DNA of 22,039 nucleotides, from IMG/VR virus record IMGVR_UViG_3300020439_000095, positions 1 to 22,039 of that record; one strand, 5' to 3'. Position numbers and translations under genes: made by a program. The notes beneath the pieces are model-generated. The model made no database searches, was not told the DNA's origin, and saw only the letters and a list, made by a program, of their open reading frames with translations. Below are positions 14,034 to 22,039 of the stretch, piece by piece. Origin of the DNA: a virus. Each line of letters begins with the position of its first letter. Position 1 is the first letter of the stretch.

Positions 14034-17000
14034 GTGGCTCAGAAAACAGACCTTAATGTTAGTCCTTATTATGATGACTTTGCAGAGGACAAGAATTTTC
14101 ATCGTGTCCTTTTCAAACCATCTGCAGCTATACAAGCTAGGGAACTAACACAATTACAATCAATACTTCAAAATCAAATTGAAAGATTTGGTTCTCACAT
14201 GTTTAAAGAGGGTGCAATCATCCTTGGTGCAAGAACTAACTATGATAATCAATATTTTGGAGTAAGGGTTGAAGATACAAATCCAAATGGAAGTGGAGTT
14301 CAAGCCACTGAATCTTTTCGTACTGAATCTGTAGGTAAATTTTACCAAGGACAAACAACAGGAGTTGTAGGTAAGGTTGTAAATACAAGTCAAAAAACTA
14401 CAGATGACCCATTAACACTTCATGTTAAGTATCAAGCAACAGGTAATGTTGGTTCTACATTCTACACAGAATTTCAAGATGGTGAAATACTAGATGAGGT
14501 AACTCAAGATTCAAATAATCTTGGTGGTTATTCTTCTGCATCGTCCAATAATCAATTTAAAGTTTTTTCAATAAGTGGTTCTACAGATGTAGGGTCAATG
14601 GTTGGTTCTTCTGCAAGTATATCCGAAGGTATTATATACACTAGAGGTATGTTTGTCAAGGTGCCTGCACAAACCATTATACTAGAAAAATATTCTAATA
14701 CTCCATCCTACAAGATTGGTGTAGATATTGCAGAAACGCTTACAACTTATACAGAAGATTCAAGTCTATTAGATAATGCAGCTGGTTCGTCAAATGAAAA
14801 TGCGCCAGGAGCAGATAGACTTACAATCACACTAACTCTTGCAAAAAAATCATTAACTGCAACAGACTCAACAGACTTTATAGAATTAATGAGATTGTCT
14901 GCTGGTGAAGTTGTTAAGAAACAAGAAATAACAGAATATAACAGACTACAAGAAACTCTTGCACGAAGAACATTTGATGAATCTGGTGATTATACATTAC
15001 AACCTTTTACTCTAGGATTCAGAGAACATTTAAATGATTTATCAAACAATGGTGTTTATACATCTACTGATAGTCCAAGAGGAGACTCAGAAAAATTCAT
15101 AGCTACATTATCTGCTGGTAAAGCATATGTAAGAGGTTTTGAAGTAGATAAACAAACTCCAACATTTTTAACATTTGACAAAGCAAGAACAACACTATCA
15201 AAAAATAATGTTGCATCACCATTTAGAATTGGTAATTTTTTAAGAGTTAATAATACTTTTGGATTACCAGATATAGATGAAGAAAATCCAGTAAATTCTT
15301 ACAGTACAATAAATCTTTATGATACTGCATTAGGTTCTTCTGGTAATGGAACTGGTGGTGGACAACAAATAGGTTTTGCAAGAGTAAGAGCATACGAAGG
15401 TAATGCAGATTCAACCGATGACGAAGTATATCTATTTGATATAACAATGTTTACTAAACTTGGTGCATCTGGTAATTTTGGTTCTGGATTTGTTCAAGGT
15501 ATAAAAGTAAAAGGACAATCTTCTGGTGCAACAGGTATTACTGCAACAGATTCAAGCAGTTCCTCAACTATGTTATTACATAGTGTTGTAGGTACATTCC
15601 AAGCAAACGAAACTGTACAAGTATTTAACGATAGTAGTAAAACAAAAGCAACTGACTCACTTAGAATATATGACTCTGGTGAAATCAAAAGATTACATCA
15701 AGACAGGGGAACTGGTGACCAGGCTGTATTTGGTGCAGATGTAGTTTTAGAAGATAACTTCTTTTTAACAGGAAGTGCAAGTGTCACATCAGATACCGAA
15801 ACATCTAATCCAGATACCATCACAGGTTCAGCATCAAGGTTCTTATCAGAACTTGTAGTAGGAGATAAACTTTTATTACCTAATGGTGATACTACTACAG
15901 TGACAGGAATCAGTAGTAATACTTCTATAACTGTTTCTGATATTAGTAGTACAGCAGAAGTTATAACAGGAAACATAATAAGACAAAGAGCAAAGTTTCA
16001 AAGACCAGACCAAACAGTTGCAATCTCTGGTTTACCAAATCAAGGTATTAAGGATATTTCACAAGTTGAAACAGAAATAATTAGAAGACAAAAAAATATT
16101 ACAGTTGCTAGTAATACAGTCACTATGTCTGCATCAGATGGTACATTTGTTGCATTTTCAGAAGATGATTATCATGTTGCATTACCAGATGGAAGTAAAT
16201 TAGCTTTAAATAATACAGGTGGAGTAGGATTTGTCAATGGAGCTGGAACAAATTCAGTAGTAATTAATGTAGGAAGTGTTTCTGGTGTATGTAAAGTTAT
16301 TGCAACTTTACAAAGAGCAACACCAACCATAAATGTAAAAAACTTTGTACAAGGTGCATGTATAACAGTAAACTCTGCAAGTGTGTCAAATAATTATGGA
16401 ATTGGTTTCCAAGATAAAGATATATCATTGGGTGTTGCAGATGTGTATGCAATAAGAGGAATCTATGAAGGTGGTGATGCACTTAATCCTACAGGTGGTT
16501 CTTCTGCATCAGATTTTGTGACTACACCTTTACCACCATCATTTACATATACACCAGATGCTGGTGGAAATACATTAAGTACTGCTGGAACAGAAATCGT
16601 AGGAGTTGTCTCTGGTGCAAGAGGTGTTTTAATTGATAACGATGGAACATCAAACTTCTTTTACTATGTAGAAAACTCTCCACTATTCCAAAGTGGTGAA
16701 GGAATAACATTCGTAGATGGAACATCTAAATCTGGAACAATTGCAAATGTCACAAAAGGTTCAAAAAATATTACAAGTAGTTATATATTTGATGATGGTC
16801 AAAGAGATGGTTTTTATGGTTTAAGTAAAATTACTAGAAAAGAATCTGGTGCTGCACCACAAAATCCAATCATGATTGTATTTGATTACTTTACACATAA
16901 TTCTGGAAATAACTTTACAGGTGTTGCATCTTATCCAGACTTATCACCAGAAGAAATACCAGTTTATGAATCAGATAGATTTGACCCATCTGCATCTCTT

Positions 17001-20000
17001 GATGAAGATGGTGTGTTTAACCTTGCAGACTCAATTGACTATAGACCAGTAGCAGGTAAATTAGTCACAGATAATCCAGACCATGATGTGTCAACTGCAC
17101 AGGATATCTCTTCTGTTATATCTGTAAAACCATTTGATTATAATCAAACAGGTTTTGATGGAGATGGATATGCACCAGACCTTGCAAAAATAGGTTCAAA
17201 TATAACAATAGATTACGAATATTATTTACCAAGAAGAGATAGAATATTTTTATCTTCACAGGGTGAGTTTATAGTTGTCACAGGTGAACCATCTGAAAAT
17301 CCAGTAAAAGGTGCAAAGGTTGATAATGCAATTGAGATTGCAGAAGTATTCATACCAGCATTTACTCCAGATGTAGGAGAAGTACAAACTAAACTAATAC
17401 ATCATAGAAGATATACCATGAGAGATTTAGATGGTATACAACGAAGACTAACACAATTAGAAACAGCAGTCTCACTTTCTATGTTAGAAGAAAAGACTGA
17501 AACATTACAAGTTTTAGATGATGATGGATTTGATAGATTTAAATCTGGTTTTGTTGTCGATGCATTCAAAGGTCATGGAGTCGGAGATGTATTTCATCCA
17601 GATTATGGTGTATCAATAGACCAGAAAAATGGAGTATGTCGTCCAGCACACAGAACAAATTATTTTGATTTAAGTTATAATAGTGGTTTATCATCGACAA
17701 TAACTAGAAGTGGTGATTTACTTACATTACCATTTACAGAAGAAGCACATATCACATCTACAAAAGCATCTAAACAAGTTAATGTAAACCCATATGATGT
17801 TGCAAACTTTGTAGGTAGATTAGAATTAAGTCCAGACAAAGATGTTTGGCATGACATGGAACAATTACCAAATATTATAAGTTCTCAAGAAGGTAATTTT
17901 GACGCAATATTAGCTGGTGTAGAAGTAGGAACAGTATGGAATGACTGGCAACAAACATGGGCAGGAACTCCAATAATTACAAGACAATCAGATGAAGTAA
18001 TTGAGACAAGAAGATTTTCTGGTATAGCTCGTGGTGACTTTGAAGCAGAACCAGAAATGAGAAGAGGACGAAGAAGAAGATTCAGAAGAAGAGGAAGAGG
18101 AAGAAGAGGTGTTCGTACTACAGTAACAAGAACTATTCCTACACAGGATACAAGAACAGGTATAATCACAAATGTTGTTGAAGATATTGTAGAAACAAGA
18201 GCAGATAGAGTTGTAGGTGTATCTGCAATCAACTTCATGAGAACTATTGATATAACTATATCTGGTGAATTGTTAAAACCAAATACTGCATTGAATGTAT
18301 TTTTTGATAATGTTCAAGTAAATGCACACTGTACTCCTTCATCTGCAACTTATGGTGTAAATGGTGGAACTACAAAAGGAACACAATTAAAAACAGATAA
18401 CCAAGGTAAATTAAATGCAATCTTTACTGTACCTAATACAGATGCACTTAGATTTGAAACTGGTATTAGAACATTAAAGGTTACTGATACTGCAACAGTA
18501 GATAGTGAATTATCTACTACATCTGCATTTACCAACTTTATGGCAAATGGTTCATTAACATCTCAACAAACAGAATTTATATCTACAAGAAATGGTAGAG
18601 TCACACAGGAAACTGTAAACGAAGCAAGAGGTGGACAATTAGTCACAACAAACTCATCAACAAGATGGGTTGACCCACTTGCACAATCATTCTTAATAGA
18701 AAAAGAAGAAGGTGTATTTATAAATTCAATCGAAGTATTCTTTAGTGCAAAAGATGGTGGTGGTTTACCAGTGACATGTTCTATCAGACAAATGTTAAAT
18801 GGTTCACCAACTCAAAAAGTATTACCTCTTGCAGAAAAAACTTTATATCCAAATGAAGTTAATGTTAGTGTAAATGCACAAACACCTACTAAGTTTACTT
18901 TTCCAGCACCAGTTTATTTAAATCCACAAACAGAATATTGTTTTGTACTTGAATCAAACTCAAATGCATATTTAACATGGGTTGCAGAAATGGGTGATTT
19001 TGATGTACATACAAAAGAACCAATTGATAAACAACCATATGCTGGTGTATTATTTAAATCACAAAACAGTTCAACATGGACACCAGAACAATTACAAGAT
19101 TTAAAATTCAATATTAACAGATGTAAGTTTACTTCATCATCTGGTAAAGTTGTATTAGAAAATAATGCAGTACCAGTTAAAAAACTAAAAGACAATCCAA
19201 TTCAAGTTTTCGGTAGTGCAGATAGAGACAGAGTAAAAGTATTCCATCAAGCACATGGTATGTATGATACAGATTCCAAAGTTATACTTGCAAATGTAAA
19301 AGGTGATAGGTCTAATAGTATTAGAACATTTACAGTAGGAAGTCCAGCAGGAACTGCTGCTGGTACAGCTGGTACACATACTGCAACTGGAGTTGCAAGT
19401 GGAAATGGTAAAAGTGCAACATTTAATTTAACATTATCGGATACAAATCAAATTACATCTGGTACAGTAAAACTAAACAATCCAGGCTCACAATATGCAG
19501 TTAATGAAACTTTTCAAATTCCTAATAGTCAAGTTGGTGGTACTGGTTCAGATGAGTTTGTTACAATTACAGTAAACTCTGTAGAAGATTCATTAGGTGG
19601 AATACCTATTAGTTTAATTAATGCAACAAATCAAATTGCATCTTTTGATATAGATTCATATGAATTTGATGTGTCTATACCATCTACTATGTTAGGTGCA
19701 GTTGAATCTACAAGAGGTGGTGGTGAAGATGTCACTGCAACAGAAAATATGTACTACGATGTACTGCATACTTTAGTACCTAATATCATACATCCTAAAA
19801 CAGGAATAACATCTGAAATATTTAGAACAACTACAGGACAAATAAATGGTGATGATAATAGTTATTCTAGAAATTCTGCTGGTGAGGTAATTGTTCTTAA
19901 CGACAATAACTTCTTATTTAATTCTGGGATTGTTGCATCAGAGGTAAACGAAACTGATAATATGTCTGGAGTTAAATCATTTAAATTAGAACTTGATATG

Positions 20001-20483
20001 ACATCAACATCTGATTTTGTTTCACCAGTAGTTGATGTCGGTTCTATAGGTGCAAACACTATTATGAACAGAATTGATGCTGGTACTACTGCAACTAATA
20101 CAGGAACAGTTGCATCAACAGAACCAGAAGGTGATAACAATGCAGCTATCTACTGTACAAGATTAGTACAATTAGAAAATCCAGCATCACAACTTAAAGT
20201 TGTCTTTGATGGATTTAGACCAGCAGGTATTGCAGATGGACAGATAAGAACATACTTTAAATTATTAAAATCAGATTCTACTCTTCCATTTGAAGAACTA
20301 GGATGGACAGAATTTGCAACTACAAATGTACCAGATGCAGACTCAAGTAAATTTAGGTCATACGAATATGATGCACTAGACTTAGAAGAGTTTGTAGGGT
20401 TTGCAATTAAAGTAGTAATGCAAAGTAAAAGAACAGTTGAACCATGTGCAATAAGAGCATTTAGGAGTATAGCACTTGCGTAA
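14034..20483 (+). CDS. Giant DUF4815-type virion structural protein, gp10 position
   Basis: The product has 2149 residues from a GTG start; AGGA at 14021-14024 is the ribosome site. The N-terminus (DLNVSPYYDDFAEDKNFHRV, then AAIQARELTQLQSILQNQIE, FGSHMFKEGAIILGA) is the DUF4815 signature of large tail/baseplate proteins of marine myoviruses. Middle sections include SGATG/GExV units (about 110-125, 490-530, 850-900). A conserved helical patch lies at about 1124-1160 (HRRYTMRDLDGIQRRLTQLE). An arginine-rich stretch sits at 1343-1361. An Ig-like region follows at about 1395-1530 (ITISGELLKPNTALNVFFDN). A domain starting WVDPLAQSFLIEKEEGVFIN (about 1545-1700) and a C-terminal beta domain ending EPCAIRAFRSIALA complete it. 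It occupies the position of T4 gene 10, but similarity to T4 gp10 is not evident to me, so no symbol is given. It likely builds the outer baseplate and holds fibres. Confidence 0.87.
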   Translation: MAQKTDLNVSPYYDDFAEDKNFHRVLFKPSAAIQARELTQLQSILQNQIERFGSHMFKEGAIILGARTNYDNQYFGVRVEDTNPNGSGVQATESFRTESVGKFYQGQTTGVVGKVVNTSQKTTDDPLTLHVKYQATGNVGSTFYTEFQDGEILDEVTQDSNNLGGYSSASSNNQFKVFSISGSTDVGSMVGSSASISEGIIYTRGMFVKVPAQTIILEKYSNTPSYKIGVDIAETLTTYTEDSSLLDNAAGSSNENAPGADRLTITLTLAKKSLTATDSTDFIELMRLSAGEVVKKQEITEYNRLQETLARRTFDESGDYTLQPFTLGFREHLNDLSNNGVYTSTDSPRGDSEKFIATLSAGKAYVRGFEVDKQTPTFLTFDKARTTLSKNNVASPFRIGNFLRVNNTFGLPDIDEENPVNSYSTINLYDTALGSSGNGTGGGQQIGFARVRAYEGNADSTDDEVYLFDITMFTKLGASGNFGSGFVQGIKVKGQSSGATGITATDSSSSSTMLLHSVVGTFQANETVQVFNDSSKTKATDSLRIYDSGEIKRLHQDRGTGDQAVFGADVVLEDNFFLTGSASVTSDTETSNPDTITGSASRFLSELVVGDKLLLPNGDTTTVTGISSNTSITVSDISSTAEVITGNIIRQRAKFQRPDQTVAISGLPNQGIKDISQVETEIIRRQKNITVASNTVTMSASDGTFVAFSEDDYHVALPDGSKLALNNTGGVGFVNGAGTNSVVINVGSVSGVCKVIATLQRATPTINVKNFVQGACITVNSASVSNNYGIGFQDKDISLGVADVYAIRGIYEGGDALNPTGGSSASDFVTTPLPPSFTYTPDAGGNTLSTAGTEIVGVVSGARGVLIDNDGTSNFFYYVENSPLFQSGEGITFVDGTSKSGTIANVTKGSKNITSSYIFDDGQRDGFYGLSKITRKESGAAPQNPIMIVFDYFTHNSGNNFTGVASYPDLSPEEIPVYESDRFDPSASLDEDGVFNLADSIDYRPVAGKLVTDNPDHDVSTAQDISSVISVKPFDYNQTGFDGDGYAPDLAKIGSNITIDYEYYLPRRDRIFLSSQGEFIVVTGEPSENPVKGAKVDNAIEIAEVFIPAFTPDVGEVQTKLIHHRRYTMRDLDGIQRRLTQLETAVSLSMLEEKTETLQVLDDDGFDRFKSGFVVDAFKGHGVGDVFHPDYGVSIDQKNGVCRPAHRTNYFDLSYNSGLSSTITRSGDLLTLPFTEEAHITSTKASKQVNVNPYDVANFVGRLELSPDKDVWHDMEQLPNIISSQEGNFDAILAGVEVGTVWNDWQQTWAGTPIITRQSDEVIETRRFSGIARGDFEAEPEMRRGRRRRFRRRGRGRRGVRTTVTRTIPTQDTRTGIITNVVEDIVETRADRVVGVSAINFMRTIDITISGELLKPNTALNVFFDNVQVNAHCTPSSATYGVNGGTTKGTQLKTDNQGKLNAIFTVPNTDALRFETGIRTLKVTDTATVDSELSTTSAFTNFMANGSLTSQQTEFISTRNGRVTQETVNEARGGQLVTTNSSTRWVDPLAQSFLIEKEEGVFINSIEVFFSAKDGGGLPVTCSIRQMLNGSPTQKVLPLAEKTLYPNEVNVSVNAQTPTKFTFPAPVYLNPQTEYCFVLESNSNAYLTWVAEMGDFDVHTKEPIDKQPYAGVLFKSQNSSTWTPEQLQDLKFNINRCKFTSSSGKVVLENNAVPVKKLKDNPIQVFGSADRDRVKVFHQAHGMYDTDSKVILANVKGDRSNSIRTFTVGSPAGTAAGTAGTHTATGVASGNGKSATFNLTLSDTNQITSGTVKLNNPGSQYAVNETFQIPNSQVGGTGSDEFVTITVNSVEDSLGGIPISLINATNQIASFDIDSYEFDVSIPSTMLGAVESTRGGGEDVTATENMYYDVLHTLVPNIIHPKTGITSEIFRTTTGQINGDDNSYSRNSAGEVIVLNDNNFLFNSGIVASEVNETDNMSGVKSFKLELDMTSTSDFVSPVVDVGSIGANTIMNRIDAGTTATNTGTVASTEPEGDNNAAIYCTRLVQLENPASQLKVVFDGFRPAGIADGQIRTYFKLLKSDSTLPFEELGWTEFATTNVPDADSSKFRSYEYDALDLEEFVGFAIKVVMQSKRTVEPCAIRAFRSIALA
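18060..18116 (+). other. Arginine-rich stretch within the DUF4815 protein
   Basis: Residues 1343-1361 read RRGRRRRFRRRGRGRRGVR: 14 of 19 are arginine, mostly AGA codons, so the DNA is a long purine tract. It is preceded by the acidic segment RGDFEAEPEM and followed by a Thr-rich segment. The rest of this protein is neutral to acidic. Confidence 0.9.
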
Positions 20484-20694
20484 AAAAGTAGAAGGACATA
20501 AACATCTTGTAAAAGATGAATTTAGTAAAGCAGTTATAAATACTGATAAGGATGCTTATACTTTATATAAAAAGAGAAGGACTCTTATACAAGCAAAAAA
20601 TGGAGAAATAGAACAATTAAAATTAGAAATGTCAGAATTAAAATTAATGATGACTCAAGTTTTGGAAAAATGCAATGGCGAAGAATGTAAGTAA
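20476..20694 (+). CDS. Small coiled-coil protein upstream of the tail fibre
   Basis: This is a 72-residue protein. The start is TTG at 20476: a strong AGGAG (20463-20467) lies 8 nt before it, an in-frame stop (TAG, 20470-20472) excludes longer forms, and the first internal Met is far inside. The N-terminal half is basic (RKKVEGHKHLVKDEFSKAVI, then NTDKDAYTLYKKRR). The C-terminal half (about residues 42-66) is a leucine heptad helix (IEQLKLEMSELKLMMTQVLE), probably a coiled coil, ending in CNGEEC. The GHKHLVKD...INTD pattern recalls small proteins found next to tail-fibre genes in T4-like marine phages; their function is not established. It overlaps the upstream gene by 8 nt and the fibre gene by 20 nt. 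A TATAAATA box lies inside it. An assembly chaperone or fibre connector is possible. Confidence 0.8.
   Translation: MRKKVEGHKHLVKDEFSKAVINTDKDAYTLYKKRRTLIQAKNGEIEQLKLEMSELKLMMTQVLEKCNGEECK
20535..20542 (+). promoter_or_regulatory. T4-type late promoter box before the fibre gene
   Basis: An exact TATAAATA followed by CTG lies inside the 72-residue gene, 132 bp before the fibre ATG. A transcript would start at about 20549 and give a leader of roughly 125 nt. In this AT-rich DNA a chance match is possible, but its context upstream of the fibre gene is sensible. Confidence 0.5.
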
Positions 20695-22039
20695 TAATCA
20701 AACTTTAGAAGAGTTTAGACAATCCTATAACAGTCTCGTAGATGAGGTTGGTGGAATAGGTTCGCTAAGAACCAGTCAAAAAGGTTCAGTAGTAGATGCA
20801 GTCAATAGTATTATTGACCAATATTTCTTTTTTCAAGATTTTGAATTCGATGGTTCAGATGGTTCAAGTTCAAATAGAACATTTAGTGGTACAGATAACT
20901 TTGGTGAAACACTACAGTATTCTGTTAATAGACTACTAGTATATAAAAATGGATTACTACTTAGAAGTGGTACAGATTATTCTGCAACAAATGGTACAAG
21001 TATTACCTTGCAATCATCAGCTGCAAACTCAGACATTATAAGAATTACATCATTTACTGGTTCATACGAAGGTGTTGCTGGTGCAACTCAAGGTGCAGTA
21101 ACACAATGGACTAAGACTGGTGCTGGTTCTATTTACAATCACGATACTACAGGTGGAGTTGTTATTAACTCAGATGCAACTGGTATTGTTACAGCACCTT
21201 CAAGTGGATATGGAATACAATTAGAATCAGATGGTTCAAACATTTTCTTAAATACTGGTGGTACATCAAACGAAGTATTCGTAAATGGTAATTTAAATTT
21301 AACAAGTGGTGGACAAATAAAAGTAAATGGTTCACAAATTACTGCATCAGATTTATCTGGATTCAATACAAGTGTTAGAGGACTTATCAGTGGTGATGGT
21401 TCAACCATTGCATATAATTCTAGTACTGGTGTAATTTCTGCAACAGGTACAGCAGATACAACAGGTAACGCTGCAACTGCAACTGCATTACAAAATGCAA
21501 GAACAATTCATGGAGTATCATTTGATGGTACTGCAAACATAGACCTTACAGAACAAATACAAGATACTGTAAATGGAGTATTAGTAGCAGGCACTAATAT
21601 GTCATTGTCATATGATGACGCTGCAAACACTTTAACAATTAGTTCATCTGGTAAAACTCAAGAAGAAGTAGAAGATATTGTTGGTGCAATGTTCAGTTCT
21701 AATACTGAAACAGGTATTACTGTTACATATCAAGACTCAGATGGTACTTTAGATTTAGTAATAGGTAATGATGCAATCGTAAGTTCAATGATTGCTGATA
21801 ACACAATTGTCGGTGGTAATATTGCAGCGAATACAATTGGAAGTTCAGAAATAGCTGCAAACGCGGTTGGTGCTAGTGAGTTAGCTGATAATGCAGTAGA
21901 CACAGATGCAATTGCAAATAATGCTGTAACTCTAGGAACAAAAACATCTGGTGCATATGTTTCAGATATCAATGTAGACTCTGGAGAACTTACTGCATCA
22001 GAATCAAACGATGCTGGAGAAACAAATTCAGTTACATTA
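20675..22039 (+). CDS. Tail fibre protein, N-terminal 455 residues (runs off window)
   Basis: The frame is open from the ATG at 20675 to the last base, with no stop. The start overlaps the previous gene by 20 nt in another frame; GGAA at about 20663-20666 is a weak ribosome site. The N-terminus (NVSNNQTLEEFRQSYNSLVD) is the virion-attachment type seen in marine T4-like fibres. Residues about 85-125 hold RLLVYKNGLLLRSGTDYSAT, a fibre repeat module. Residues 275-289 (ARTIHGVSFDGTANI) match the repeat of T4 long- and short-fibre proteins. Residues about 373-423 are a run of short units (IADNTI, IAANTI, IAANAV, LADNAV, IANNAV) that usually form a slender trimeric beta shaft. The receptor-binding tip is not in the window. 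It probably binds the host surface together with the outer baseplate. Confidence 0.88.
   Translation, partial: MAKNVSNNQTLEEFRQSYNSLVDEVGGIGSLRTSQKGSVVDAVNSIIDQYFFFQDFEFDGSDGSSSNRTFSGTDNFGETLQYSVNRLLVYKNGLLLRSGTDYSATNGTSITLQSSAANSDIIRITSFTGSYEGVAGATQGAVTQWTKTGAGSIYNHDTTGGVVINSDATGIVTAPSSGYGIQLESDGSNIFLNTGGTSNEVFVNGNLNLTSGGQIKVNGSQITASDLSGFNTSVRGLISGDGSTIAYNSSTGVISATGTADTTGNAATATALQNARTIHGVSFDGTANIDLTEQIQDTVNGVLVAGTNMSLSYDDAANTLTISSSGKTQEEVEDIVGAMFSSNTETGITVTYQDSDGTLDLVIGNDAIVSSMIADNTIVGGNIAANTIGSSEIAANAVGASELADNAVDTDAIANNAVTLGTKTSGAYVSDINVDSGELTASESNDAGETNSVTL
21779..21946 (+). repeat. Short tandem repeats in the fibre shaft
   Basis: Five units of about 8-11 residues with pattern (I/L)AxN(T/A)(I/V) occur in a row (about residues 373-423). 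At DNA level the copies are degenerate (gctgataacacaattg, gcagcgaatacaattg, gctgcaaacgcggttg). Confidence 0.7.

Noticed and set aside
18060-18116. Histone-like or DNA-packaging peptide gene
   Set aside because: The arginine stretch is an internal part of a continuous 2149-codon frame with no local start or stop.

Overview
The window is one strand-biased block of a large tailed phage genome: the T4-type baseplate and tail-fibre module of a marine myovirus. Every supported gene is on the + strand, intergenic gaps are tiny, several start and stop codons overlap (TAATG/TGATG), and the DNA is AT-rich. The gene order follows the T4 baseplate scheme (53, hub 27-like, 5, 25, 6, 7, 8, then a giant DUF4815-type protein and a fibre), but with the long, repeat-padded proteins seen in T4-like phages of marine bacteria (cyanophages, SAR11 phages). 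The low GC fits a SAR11-type host better than Synechococcus. This is inference; no host marker is visible.

Layout. 1-396 is the C-terminal end of a gp53-like wedge protein. 403-1917 is a gp27-like hub protein. 1918-2766 is an accessory island: an intergenic stretch with three copies of an 11-bp repeat, two tiny membrane-protein genes, and a complete panD (aspartate 1-decarboxylase) that carries a fourth copy of the repeat. 2766-3851 is a gp5-like hub/spike protein without a lysozyme domain. 3851-4852 is an unrecognised helical protein. 4861-7151 holds gp25 and gp6. A hairpin/terminator pair follows at 7159-7203. 7233-7703 is a small virion-type protein. 7716-12536 is a 1606-residue gp7-like wedge protein. 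Two tandem TATAAATAC late-promoter boxes lie at its 3' end. 12589-14022 is gp8-like. 14034-20483 is a 2149-residue DUF4815 structural protein with an odd arginine-rich stretch. 20476-20694 is a small TTG-started protein. 20675-22039 is the N-terminal 455 residues of a tail fibre that runs off the window.

How it works together. The hub (27-like plus 5) forms the centre of the baseplate; wedges (6, 7, 8, 25, 53) assemble around it; the DUF4815 protein and the fibre form the peripheral host-recognition apparatus. The outlier is panD. It is a metabolic gene making beta-alanine, the pantothenate/CoA precursor, and it sits between the two hub genes with 1-nt overlaps on both sides. It is therefore probably translated as part of the late structural operon rather than with early metabolic genes. 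This embedded auxiliary metabolic gene, its flanking repeats and its AT-rich left side are the most interesting part of the window.
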